Of a DNA stretch of 64,000 bases, positions 7,987-16,030 are shown piece after piece. The DNA lies in NCBI RefSeq assembly GCF_040643435.1, contig NZ_JBEYUH010000005.1:248001-312000 (forward strand), given 5' to 3'. This DNA comes from Rhodococcus sp040643435 (GTDB lineage Bacteria > Actinomycetota > Actinomycetes > Mycobacteriales > Mycobacteriaceae). How positions within the stretch are numbered: position 1 is the stretch's first letter; each line of letters opens with the position of its first letter. Made by a program: the position numbers and the translations under genes. The notes beneath the pieces are model-generated. The model was not told where the DNA came from. It ran no database searches and saw only the letters and a program-made list of their open reading frames with translations.

Positions 7987-8624
7987 CCGTATGGACTCCC
8001 GTCGCCCTCGCCCGAGACATCGAGCCGGGCACCGCGACCGGCACCACCGTCGACGGAGAATCCGTCGCGTTGTGGCGCGGGACGGACGGCGCGGTACACG
8101 CGTGGGCCGACCGTTGCCCGCACCGCGGCATGCGCCTGTCCTTCGGCTTCGTCCGCGAAGACCGCCTCGTATGCCTCTATCACGGTTGGCAGTTCGACGG
8201 CGCCGGCGCGTGCCGGCACGTCCCCGCCCACCCCCGGATGGAACCGCCGAAAACAGTGAGGCCACAACGGTACCGGGCCGTCGAAAGCGCCGGCCTCGTG
8301 TGGGTGGCACCTGTCGACACCACCGGCACGCCCGATCTTCCCGGCACGGCGATCACCCCGGTGCGGTCGGTATGGATCGACGGCGATCGGGACACCGCCC
8401 TCTCTCGTCTCGGCCTGAACGGACCCGACGCGGCCGCACTCGCCACGGGCACCCTCGACGGAACCGACGTACTCGCCGGCGTCCAGAAGATCGATGCGAA
8501 GACCACGGCCGTGCACGTCGTGGCGGCCGACGTCGTGCCGGCCGCCACGGTGAACACCCTCGTCCTCCGACTGCACGAACTCCGCGACTCCGCGTCGCCC
8601 GCGCGAGAGGTCATGGACTCGTGA
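7983..8624 (+). CDS. stand-alone Rieske [2Fe-2S] protein, electron-transfer part of a split oxygenase
   Basis: 213 residues. Residues 3-100 are a Rieske domain of the ring-hydroxylating-oxygenase type, with Cys45-x-His47 (CPHRG) and Cys64-x2-His67 (CLYHGWQFD). It continues through the usual PEKxxRPQRYRAVESAGLVWVAP-like edge and then stops resembling an oxygenase. The remaining ~100 residues are unrecognised, with no mononuclear-iron motif. The oxygenase subunit at 11898 lacks exactly this domain, so the two are inferred to work together, with this protein passing electrons to the non-heme iron. No flavin reductase gene is visible in the window. It overlaps its neighbours by 4 bp on both sides. 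Confidence 0.85.
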   Translation: MTVWTPVALARDIEPGTATGTTVDGESVALWRGTDGAVHAWADRCPHRGMRLSFGFVREDRLVCLYHGWQFDGAGACRHVPAHPRMEPPKTVRPQRYRAVESAGLVWVAPVDTTGTPDLPGTAITPVRSVWIDGDRDTALSRLGLNGPDAAALATGTLDGTDVLAGVQKIDAKTTAVHVVAADVVPAATVNTLVLRLHELRDSASPAREVMDS

Positions 8625-9208
8625 GTATCCCTGTCCTGCACGACTTTCCACTCGATCCGCGGTGCTACTCGGTGCGCCTGGCGCTGGCGTTGCTCGGGAT
8701 CGAACATCGGGTACGACCCGTCGACGTGTTCCCCGGTGGCGCTCACCTCGAATCCCCCTACCGCGAGATCACGCCCACCGGCCTGCTTCCGGTGTTCGAG
8801 ACCGGAACGGCGACACTCGTCGGACCGGTCGACGTTCTCGGCCACCTCACCGACGGAACCTCTTGGGCCGCACCGTCCGACGAGTGGATCGACTTCGCGA
8901 CCGGGCCGCTCGAAGAGTTCTACTCCGGCAGGGAGACATCGTTGTACACGACGGACGCCGTCGACACCACGGCCGCTCGTGCTGTAGTGCAGTCGCTCGA
9001 CGACCTGCTCGCCTCCCACACGACGAACGAAGCATGGGTGGCTGCCGACCGGCCGACGGTTGCCGATCTCGCCCTGTTTCCCGCGGCCGCCCTGAGCCGG
9101 GACATCGGGATCGACCACGACCGCTACCCCGCTCTGCGCAGCTGGATCCGTCGTATCAAGCAGCTTCCCGGCTTCGTGGAGATGCCCGGTATCCCCGTCT
9201 TCCCCTGA
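8621..9208 (+). CDS. glutathione S-transferase-like protein (NdmE-like accessory candidate)
   Basis: 195 residues with a GST layout: an N-terminal thioredoxin-like half (PVLHDFPLDPRCYSVRLALALLGIEHRVRPVDVFPGG, then SPYREITPTGLLPVFETG) and an all-helical C-terminal half ending in ADRPTVADLALFPA. No clear catalytic Ser/Cys-glutathione motif stands out, and actinomycetes generally lack glutathione, so an enzymatic transferase role is doubtful. A GST-like protein (NdmE) is a structural partner of the Rieske-less demethylase NdmC in methylxanthine-degrading Pseudomonas. Lying between a Rieske protein and a Rieske-less oxygenase here, it may play the same part. GTG start overlaps the previous stop. 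Confidence 0.8.
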   Translation: MSIPVLHDFPLDPRCYSVRLALALLGIEHRVRPVDVFPGGAHLESPYREITPTGLLPVFETGTATLVGPVDVLGHLTDGTSWAAPSDEWIDFATGPLEEFYSGRETSLYTTDAVDTTAARAVVQSLDDLLASHTTNEAWVAADRPTVADLALFPAAALSRDIGIDHDRYPALRSWIRRIKQLPGFVEMPGIPVFP

Positions 9209-9243
9209 GTTCTCCGACTTCCCGGATTCCGAAAGGACGCCAC

Positions 9244-9744
9244 ATGCAACAGTCCACCGTCGACGCGGTGATCCGCGGCCTCGAGAAGGCCGGCGTCACC
9301 ACCGTGTGCTACCTGCCCGACTCCTTGTTCAAGGAGCTCTATCCCGCTCTCGACGAGCACCCCACCATCCGCACCATCCAGGTCACCAACGAGGGCGAGG
9401 GCGCCGCGATCTGCGGTGGGATCTTCCTGTCCGGCAAGCGTGCCGCGCTCATCATGGAGAACTCCGGCCTGCGTGCCTCCGTCGAGCCTCTCGCACGCAT
9501 GGGTCTGGGCGCCGGCATCCCGGTGATCATGCTCATGAGCTACCGCGGCGAGCTCGGCGAGAACAACTGGTGGGCCGTGCCGCACGGCATCACCATGGAA
9601 CCGATCCTCGACGCACTGCGTATCCCGTACCGCATCGTGCGGGAGGAGGACGCGATCGAACGCGCCATTCACGACGCCTTCGAGTGGTCCTATTCCGCCT
9701 ACCACCATTCCGCCATCGCCCTCGGGGGAGGACTCGTCCGATGA
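9244..9744 (+). CDS. ThDP-dependent 2-oxoacid decarboxylase, alpha (PYR-domain) subunit
   Basis: 166 residues, the PYR half of a split thiamine-diphosphate decarboxylase of the sulfopyruvate/phosphonopyruvate type (ComD-like). The activating-glutamate segment is visible as VTNEGEGAAICGG at about 49-61, followed by the typical MENSGLRASVEPLARM and LMSYRGELGENNWWAVPHG. The ATG at 9244 is preceded by GAAAGGA. The stop overlaps the beta gene start. A 2-oxoacid yielding an aldehyde is the expected chemistry, and the aldehyde dehydrogenase in this operon could take the product. The real substrate is unknown; there are no other sulfonate or phosphonate genes nearby. Confidence 0.85.
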   Translation: MQQSTVDAVIRGLEKAGVTTVCYLPDSLFKELYPALDEHPTIRTIQVTNEGEGAAICGGIFLSGKRAALIMENSGLRASVEPLARMGLGAGIPVIMLMSYRGELGENNWWAVPHGITMEPILDALRIPYRIVREEDAIERAIHDAFEWSYSAYHHSAIALGGGLVR

Positions 9745-10364
9745 CCACCATGCGCATGACCCGATTCGAGTGCATGCAGGCACTCGCCGCCCGGCTCGAG
9801 AACGAACTCGTCATCCTCTCCCTCGGCGCGAGCGTGGACGAGTGGTACAACGCCGCCCCGCACATGCGTGAGGCGAGTCTGTTCCAGCAGCAGCTCGGCT
9901 GTGTGACCCCACAGGCGTTCGGTCTCGCGGTGGGCCTGCCGCACCGGCGCATCATCTCGCTCGACACGGACGGCGGCATGCTGTTCAACCTCGGCATCCT
10001 CGCGACCCTCGCCAACGAGCAACCCCGCAACCTGTTCACGGTGGTGTGGGACAACGAGTGCTACCAGTCGATCGGCGGCCCGCCGACCCACACCGCCAAG
10101 GGCAAGGTCGACATCGCGGCGATCGCACGCGGCGCCGGAATCGAGAAGGCGTATACCGCCGAGACACTCGAGGAGTTCGACAAACATTGCGTCGCAGGGC
10201 TGTCCGCAGACGAACCGTACGTGCTCGTCGCGAAGGTCTCGAGCGTCGTGCAGCCGGGCATCAAGCGCAAGCACAGCGACGGCCGGGAGGACAAGTACAT
10301 CTTCGTCCGCCACGTGGAGGCGACGGAGGGCATCACCATCATGGGTCCCAGTGAACACAACTGA
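9741..10364 (+). CDS. ThDP-dependent 2-oxoacid decarboxylase, beta (PP-domain) subunit
   Basis: 207 residues, the ThDP/Mg2+-binding half (ComE-like). The cofactor motif is seen as SLDTDGGMLFNLG at 73-85, with TDG in place of the usual GDG and Asn at 83, then NLFTVVWDNECYQSIGGPPTHT as in sulfopyruvate and phosphonopyruvate decarboxylases. It pairs with the preceding subunit, probably as a hetero-oligomer. ATGA overlap upstream; its 3' end overlaps the GMC gene by 14 bp. Splitting the enzyme into 166 + 207 residues matches the ComDE arrangement. Confidence 0.85.
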   Translation: MTTMRMTRFECMQALAARLENELVILSLGASVDEWYNAAPHMREASLFQQQLGCVTPQAFGLAVGLPHRRIISLDTDGGMLFNLGILATLANEQPRNLFTVVWDNECYQSIGGPPTHTAKGKVDIAAIARGAGIEKAYTAETLEEFDKHCVAGLSADEPYVLVAKVSSVVQPGIKRKHSDGREDKYIFVRHVEATEGITIMGPSEHN

Positions 10365-11901
10365 CGGTTTCGACTACGTCGTCGTCGGTGGCGGGTCGGC
10401 GGGGTGCGTCCTGGCCGCCCGTCTCAGCGAGAATCCCGACACCTCCGTGCTTCTCCTCGAGGCAGGACCGGACCACGCCGGTCTCTCTTCGATCGCCGCG
10501 CCTGCGACCTGGGCCGGACTGCTCGGCGGCGACTACGACTGGGGGCACAGCTATGCTCCCAACCCGTTGATCGACGGTCGCGCCGTGCCGATCCCACGAG
10601 GCCGGGTCCTCGGCGGATCGAGCAGCATCAACGCGATGCTCTGGTATCGCGGACACCCGTCGGACTACGACGCGTGGGAGGCCGCCGGCGCCAAGGGCTG
10701 GAATTTCGCGTCGCTGCTCCCCTATTTCCGCCGCGCCGAGGACTGGGAGGGCGGCGCCACCGCCTTCCGCGGCGCTGGGGGGCCGGTGCGCATCACCCGT
10801 CCCGCCGACCCGCACCCTATCGCCATCGGATTGCTCGACGCCGCAGCCGAACTCGGCATGCCGGTACTCGACGACTGCAACGGGCCGGACATCGAGGGCG
10901 CCGCCCTGGCGAACCTCACGATCGACGACGGACACCGCGTCAGCACGGCACGCGCCTATCTCGATCCGGCGCGGACCCGGCCCAATCTCACCGTCCGCAC
11001 CGACGTCACGGTGTCGGAGTTGGTGTTCGAGGGCGACCGGTGCACGGGCGTGCGGTACCGCAGCGCAGACACGGACAGCGTGGTCCGTGCCGACGCCGAG
11101 GTCCTGCTGTGCGCCGGGGCGATCTCGAGCCCGCATCTACTGTTGCTCTCCGGTATCGGCGACCCCACGCACCTGCGTGAACACGGGATCCCCGTACACA
11201 CCGCACTGCCCGGTGTCGGACGCAACCTCCAGGACCATCCGCTGCTCATGGGCGTGAACTTCCGGTCCCGCAGCGCGCTCGGCCCGGCGCGCGACAATGG
11301 TGGCGGCGCGATCCTGAACTGGCGGTCGGACCCATCGCTCGACCTGCCCGACCTGCACGCATTCGTCGTCCAGGGTTCGCACGCCACCCCGGAGATCGCC
11401 GCACGTTACGACGTCACCGGCGACGTCTTCGCGATCTCTCCCGGTCTCATGCGCTCCTACAGCGTCGGGCAACTGGCACTGCGCTCCGCGGACCCGAGCA
11501 CGCCACCGATAATCGACCCGCGATATCTGTCCGATCCCCGCGACCTCGATGCCCTCGTCGCCGGCCTCGACCGCGTCTTCGATCTGGCCGGGACCTACGC
11601 CCTACAGGGACTCGTGGAAACGCCCGTGGCACCGGAACGCCGACTCGGCCGCGCCGACGCCGAAGCCTTCGTCCGCGCGAGTTGCGCAACTTTCTTCCAC
11701 ACCGGCGGCACGTGCGCGATGGGCGTGGGGCTCGACTCGGTCGTCGATCCGGACCTGCGTGTCCACGGGGTCGACGGACTCCGCGTGGTGGACGCGTCCG
11801 TCATCCCCGTGCTCCCGTCGTGCAACACCAACGCCCCCGTGATCGCTCTGGCCGAGCGTGCGGCCGCGTTGATCACCGGAACCGAGAGGAGACTGTCGTG
11901 A
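10351..11901 (+). CDS. GMC-family FAD-dependent alcohol oxidoreductase
   Basis: 516 residues, full length for the glucose-methanol-choline family. FAD dinucleotide motif VVVGGGSAGCVLAARL at 10-25 with LLLEAGP following; GMC signature 1 near RGRVLGGSSSINAMLWYRGHP (about 83-103); signature 2 GAISSPHLLLLSGIG (about 255-269); C-terminal active-site His in CATFFHTGGTCAMG and Asn in NTNAPVIALAERAA. It should oxidise an alcohol to an aldehyde or ketone, a suitable feeder for the aldehyde dehydrogenase of the same operon. Resembles choline dehydrogenase/alcohol oxidase relatives; substrate unknown. GTG start inside the previous gene and GTGA overlap with the next show tight coupling. Confidence 0.88.
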   Translation: MNTTDGFDYVVVGGGSAGCVLAARLSENPDTSVLLLEAGPDHAGLSSIAAPATWAGLLGGDYDWGHSYAPNPLIDGRAVPIPRGRVLGGSSSINAMLWYRGHPSDYDAWEAAGAKGWNFASLLPYFRRAEDWEGGATAFRGAGGPVRITRPADPHPIAIGLLDAAAELGMPVLDDCNGPDIEGAALANLTIDDGHRVSTARAYLDPARTRPNLTVRTDVTVSELVFEGDRCTGVRYRSADTDSVVRADAEVLLCAGAISSPHLLLLSGIGDPTHLREHGIPVHTALPGVGRNLQDHPLLMGVNFRSRSALGPARDNGGGAILNWRSDPSLDLPDLHAFVVQGSHATPEIAARYDVTGDVFAISPGLMRSYSVGQLALRSADPSTPPIIDPRYLSDPRDLDALVAGLDRVFDLAGTYALQGLVETPVAPERRLGRADAEAFVRASCATFFHTGGTCAMGVGLDSVVDPDLRVHGVDGLRVVDASVIPVLPSCNTNAPVIALAERAAALITGTERRLS

Positions 11902-12785
11902 CGACCAGCATCACCACACGCTGCGACGACCCCGTCGTGCTGAACCAGTGGTATCCGGTCTGTTCCGAACACGAGGTGGCCGAGGCCGTCGTGCGCACCC
12001 GACTGCTCGGCGCCGACGTCGAGTGCATTGTCGGCGCCGACGGAGAACCGACGGTGCACGACGGCGACACCGCGCTTCCGGTCCGGCGCCGATACGGTTT
12101 CGTGTGGACCACCCTCGGCACCCCCGAGAAGGACGTGTTCCCCATCGACGAGGCCGACGAAGACGACCGGCGGTACGTGCCGTGCGGGTGGGTCACGCTC
12201 CGGTCCTCTCCTGGCCGGGTTGTGGAGAACTTCCTGGACATGGCGCACTTTCCGTTCGTGCACACCGGCATCCTCGGCGGTGAGGCCGCCACGGAGGTCG
12301 CGCGGTACAAGTGGGAGATCCGTCGGGAGACCGACGAGGTGTGGGCGACCGACTGCACGTTCTTCCAGCCGCAGATGTCCGCTGCCTCGGAGGGCTCGTT
12401 CGCACAACTCACTTACCGGGTTCCCGCTCCTTATCAGGTGATGCTCTACCGGATCTCGCCTTCGGACCCCTCCCGCCTCGACGCGATCGCCTTGTTCATC
12501 CAGCCGATCGACGAAACCCTGTGTCGCGCACAACCGGTGATGTATCTCGTCGATCCGGACTCGTCGCACACCGAGCTGGTGCAGTTCGAGCAGGTGATCT
12601 TCCTGCAGGACCGCATCATCGTCGAGAACCAGCGTCCCCTGCTGCTGCCGCTCGATCCGCGCGACGAGATCCCCACCCGCGCCGACGCCTCGTCGGTCAC
12701 CTACCGGCGCTGGCTCAAGGCCAAGGGACTTCGCTGGGGCGCCCTGCCGTTCCGTCCCGCCGACACCCGAGGAGCACACACGTGA
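11898..12785 (+). CDS. Rieske-type oxygenase catalytic subunit lacking its Rieske domain (NdmC-like)
   Basis: 295 residues. The mononuclear non-heme iron site is intact: Asn111, Asp114, His117 and His122 in ENFLDMAHFPFVHTG, with the distal carboxylate probably Asp238 in FLQDRIIVENQRP. The N-terminus starts like a VanA/Ndm-type oxygenase (VLNQWYPVCSEHEV), but where the CxH...CxxH cluster should be, the sequence jumps straight from GDTALPVRRR to YGFVWTTLG. About 60-70 residues are missing, so electrons must come from a separate Rieske protein, plausibly the 7983 product. NdmC of the caffeine N7-demethylase has the same deletion. O- or N-demethylation is the likeliest reaction class; the substrate is not shown. 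Confidence 0.85.
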   Translation: MTTSITTRCDDPVVLNQWYPVCSEHEVAEAVVRTRLLGADVECIVGADGEPTVHDGDTALPVRRRYGFVWTTLGTPEKDVFPIDEADEDDRRYVPCGWVTLRSSPGRVVENFLDMAHFPFVHTGILGGEAATEVARYKWEIRRETDEVWATDCTFFQPQMSAASEGSFAQLTYRVPAPYQVMLYRISPSDPSRLDAIALFIQPIDETLCRAQPVMYLVDPDSSHTELVQFEQVIFLQDRIIVENQRPLLLPLDPRDEIPTRADASSVTYRRWLKAKGLRWGALPFRPADTRGAHT

Positions 12786-14275
12786 TGACCGCCGCCCTCC
12801 CCCGATACTGTGCCGACTTCCTCCGCGACGGCACCAAATCGCTGCTCGTCGACGGACGGTGGGTCGCCGGTTCCGGCGCACCATTCGAGACGGTCGATCC
12901 GGCCACGGGTGTGCCGCTCGCGACGATCGCGTCTGCGGGGGCGGACGAGGTGGATACCGCGGTCGCCGCCGCACGGCGTTCCCTGCAGCACGAGTGGGCC
13001 TCGTGCACCCCTGCGGCCCGCGCACGCGTGTTGTGGCGTATCGCCGAGACGATCGACGCCCACGCCGACGAACTCGCCGAACTCGAGACCCTCGACCAGG
13101 GCAAGGCGTGGGCGACCTCCCGGTTCGCGGAGATCCCCTCCGCGGCCGAGCAGTTCCGCTACTACGCCGGATGGGCCACGAAGATCACGGGGACGACCGT
13201 CACCCCTTCGATCACCTACGCACCGCCGGGCCGGAAGGTCGTCGCGCACACCGTGCGCGAACCGGTCGGAGTGGTCGCCGCGATCGTGCCGTGGAACTCG
13301 CCGCTGCTCATGGCGGCGATGAAGCTGGCGCCGGCGCTCGCAGCGGGATGCACCGTCGTACTCAAGCCCGCCGAGGACACCTCGCTGACCGCCCTGCGGT
13401 TCGGGGAACTACTCGCGGAGAGCGGGATTCCCGACGGAGTCGTCAACATCCTCACGGGTGGCGGGGAGGTCGGGCGCATGCTGGCGGAGCATTCCGGTGT
13501 GGACAAGGTGACCTTCACCGGGTCCACGGACGTCGGGAAGAAGCTTGTCGCCTCGGCCGGGGCGGCCAATCTCTCGCGGCTCACCCTCGAACTCGGCGGC
13601 AAGTCCCCGGCGGTCGTCTTCGGCGACACCGATCTGCCGCTCACCATCCCCGGCCTCGCACGCGGCATCTTCGCCAACTGCGGTCAGGTGTGCGTCGCCG
13701 GTTCCCGGATCTACGCCGAGCGTCGCGTCTACGAACAGGTGGTCGACGGTCTCGCCGCGGCGGCGGGTGCCCTGCGGCTCGGCCACGGTCTCGACGACGA
13801 CACCGATCTCGGTCCGCTGGTGAGCCTGCGGCACCGCGAGACGGTGGCGTCCTACGTCGACGACGGCGTACGGGCGGGGGCCACGGTCGTGACCGGTGGT
13901 CGCATGGTGGGAGAGACCGGCAGCTTCTACGAGCCGACCGTGGTGGTCGACGCCGCCCCGGATCTGCCGATGATGCGGGAGGAGATCTTCGGCCCGGTCG
14001 TGACCGTGACGCCCTTCGACGATCCCGACGAAGTGATCGCATGGGCCAACGACACCGACTACGGCCTCGCGGCGAGCGTGTGGACGTCGGATCTGTCGCG
14101 GGCCCACAGGGTGGCCGGCGCGATCCGCGCCGGCACCGTGTGGATCAACTGTCACTCCTATTTCTCACCGGAACTGGTCAAGGGTGGCCACAAGCAATCC
14201 GGGTGGGGATACGAGAACGGCGCGGCCGGCCTGGAGAACTACCTCGAGACCAAGACGGTGTGCTTGTCGGTCTGA
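12782..14275 (+). CDS. NAD(P)+-dependent aldehyde dehydrogenase
   Basis: 497 residues, standard ALDH length. Features: PWNSPLLMAAMKLAPALAAG and the KPAE nucleotide-binding segment, FTGSTDVGKK, LELGGKSP with the catalytic Glu, FANCGQVCVAGSR with the catalytic Cys (~residue 300), and the EEIFGPV motif. It resembles betaine-/phenylacetaldehyde-type dehydrogenases. It oxidises an aldehyde, presumably from the ThDP decarboxylase or GMC enzyme, to the acid. GTG at 12782 overlaps the upstream stop; an in-frame ATG follows at 12785. Last gene of the operon. Its 3' end overlaps the convergent oxygenase gene by 37 bp. Confidence 0.92.
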   Translation: MMTAALPRYCADFLRDGTKSLLVDGRWVAGSGAPFETVDPATGVPLATIASAGADEVDTAVAAARRSLQHEWASCTPAARARVLWRIAETIDAHADELAELETLDQGKAWATSRFAEIPSAAEQFRYYAGWATKITGTTVTPSITYAPPGRKVVAHTVREPVGVVAAIVPWNSPLLMAAMKLAPALAAGCTVVLKPAEDTSLTALRFGELLAESGIPDGVVNILTGGGEVGRMLAEHSGVDKVTFTGSTDVGKKLVASAGAANLSRLTLELGGKSPAVVFGDTDLPLTIPGLARGIFANCGQVCVAGSRIYAERRVYEQVVDGLAAAAGALRLGHGLDDDTDLGPLVSLRHRETVASYVDDGVRAGATVVTGGRMVGETGSFYEPTVVVDAAPDLPMMREEIFGPVVTVTPFDDPDEVIAWANDTDYGLAASVWTSDLSRAHRVAGAIRAGTVWINCHSYFSPELVKGGHKQSGWGYENGAAGLENYLETKTVCLSV

Positions 14276-15231
14276 CCGTCCGTGGGGGCCCCGAGGTAGG
14301 CGTGCGTCGCATTGAACCGCGAGAGCATGTACTCGCCGGCCCTGATCGGCGGGTAGATCGGATCCACTCCCGGTTCGACACAGGTGGGGATCGCCTCGAT
14401 GACCGCATGGAAGTTCGGGGTGACGAAGTAGGGCAGCGAATAGCGGTGCCCGGTCGTGGGATTGAGTACGCGGTGCCTGGTGGAGACGTACCGGTGGTTG
14501 GTCCACCGGGCGATCATGTCGCCGAGATTTACGATCAGGGCGTCGGGAGGGGTCACGACGTCGATCCACCCGCCGCCCCGCGCGGCGACCTGCAGCCCAC
14601 CGATGTCGTCCTGTGCGAGCAGCGTCAACGAGCCGTAGTCGGTGTGAGCCGCGGCGCCGGGCGTGGTGTCGCCGACGGGAACGGGCGGGTAGTGCAGCAT
14701 CCGCAGCGAAGCGAGTGGATCGGTGAACATCGGTACGAAAGCCTCGGCGTCGAGGCCGAGCGCGAGCGCGAGCCCGCGCATGATGTGGGCGTTGATGTCG
14801 AGGCATGCCCTCGCGTATTCGTCGGTGACGCTCTTGAAGTCGGGCATGAGCGAGGCGGGCCACTGCGCCGGACCGTGCAGCGGCGTGCCCACGACGACCT
14901 CGGGGTGGTCGGCAGCCCGGTCGAAGGTGATGTCGAGGGCCTCTTTGCCGTCCGCACCGGCGGTGCGGTCGAGGATTTCCGTCTTGGGAGGCACGTATCC
15001 GCTGTGGCAGGAAGATTTCGCGATGGCGATCTCCATCTTCTCCTCGAACGGCAGCGCGAAGAAGCGGCGTGCTTGTTCCATCGTCGCGGCGCGTAGATCG
15101 GGGTCGAGTCCGTGTCCGGTGACGACGAAGAAGCCGAGGTCTGTGCAGGCGGCGTCGAGCGCGTCGGCGACCGCACGCGGATCGCTTCCGTCACGTAGCG
15201 GACGAAGATCGATGAGGGGCAGGGATTCCAT
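14239..15231 (-). CDS. isopenicillin-N-synthase-like Fe(II)/2-oxoglutarate oxygenase
   Basis: 330 residues. N-terminal DIOX_N segment (PLIDLRPLRDG...DLGFFVVTGHGLD) and a jelly-roll C-terminal domain with the iron ligands in HTDYGSLTLLAQDD (HxD) and the distal His in YVSTRHRVLNP, followed by RYSLPYFV, the usual R-x-S 2-oxoglutarate grip. The ATG at 15231 has GGAGT upstream. It faces the ALDH gene and overlaps its 3' end by 37 bp. A second family member lies at 22975. Relatives occur often beside purine and pyrimidine genes, suggesting hydroxylation or oxidation of a nucleobase-like compound, but that is inference. Confidence 0.85.
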   Translation of the reverse strand: MESLPLIDLRPLRDGSDPRAVADALDAACTDLGFFVVTGHGLDPDLRAATMEQARRFFALPFEEKMEIAIAKSSCHSGYVPPKTEILDRTAGADGKEALDITFDRAADHPEVVVGTPLHGPAQWPASLMPDFKSVTDEYARACLDINAHIMRGLALALGLDAEAFVPMFTDPLASLRMLHYPPVPVGDTTPGAAAHTDYGSLTLLAQDDIGGLQVAARGGGWIDVVTPPDALIVNLGDMIARWTNHRYVSTRHRVLNPTTGHRYSLPYFVTPNFHAVIEAIPTCVEPGVDPIYPPIRAGEYMLSRFNATHAYLGAPTDGQTDKHTVLVSR

Positions 15232-15319
15232 GGGTGACTCCTGAAGACGACGGACGGGTGATCGCTATGAGTTAATTTCCCCGATACTGCCGGTCCGTCT
15301 CGTGCCGGTGAGGACCGTG

Positions 15320-15901
15320 TTACAGGTTCTCGGCTCGCGCTCCGACACACAGCACCAGACGTGCCGGCTCCGCACCCCGGTGGCGCCACTGCATCTCGGC
15401 TCCCGCGGCGGCGAACAGGCAATCCCCCTCCGCGAGCTCGACCGCCGGGCGTCCGCGCACCTCCACCTCGAGCCGTCCACCGGTCATCACCACTACGAGA
15501 TCGTCGGAGCGCCGGAACCATCCGCCGATGTCGTCGCCCGGTCCGATCTCGTACTGGTACACCTCGGCGATCGCCCCGTTGCCGCGCGCCATCCACGTCA
15601 CCGGCGCCGCAGGCGTTCCCGTCACCGCTCGGGCGACGCGGCCTGCGGCCCGTACCACCAGCACGTCGTCGGCGGGGGCCGGATCCAGGAAGTCGGAGGG
15701 CGACCGGCCCAGCGCATCGGCGATCTTGTAAAGGGTCGCGAGCGACGGGGCGTTGAGGCCGCGTTCGACCTGGCTGAGAAACGCCTGGCTGACTCCGGCA
15801 CGCGACGCCAACGTCCGCGCGGTCAGCCCCTCCTGCCGGCGGACCTCGCGAATGACACTGCCCACGCGCGCGACCCGATCCTGTTCTCCCGCTGTCTCCA
15901 T
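15320..15901 (-). CDS. XRE-family regulator with C-terminal cupin sensor
   Basis: 193 residues: helix-turn-helix at about 15-70 (TARTLASRAGVSQAFLSQVERGLNAPSLATLYKIADALG) and a cupin domain at about 110-190 (GGWFRRSDDLVVVMTGGRLEVEVRG...LAEGDCLFAAAGAEMQWRHRG). The ATG at 15901 was chosen over upstream in-frame starts because of GAGGTG just before it. It sits between the oxygenase gene and the divergent nucleoside ABC genes, so it probably regulates one or both, with the cupin binding a small ligand. The 129 bp upstream, to 16030, contain both divergent promoters. Confidence 0.85.
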   Translation of the reverse strand: METAGEQDRVARVGSVIREVRRQEGLTARTLASRAGVSQAFLSQVERGLNAPSLATLYKIADALGRSPSDFLDPAPADDVLVVRAAGRVARAVTGTPAAPVTWMARGNGAIAEVYQYEIGPGDDIGGWFRRSDDLVVVMTGGRLEVEVRGRPAVELAEGDCLFAAAGAEMQWRHRGAEPARLVLCVGARAENL

Positions 15902-16030
15902 CGGCACCTCGGATTTCACCTTTCTCCGGGTCCCCGAAACATGATCGTCACGGATCGGACACGGTAGCTCAATTATCAACCTGGATCGTCTCGGCTTAAC
16001 AAACAGCGATTACTTGGAAGGTCCCTCCGA

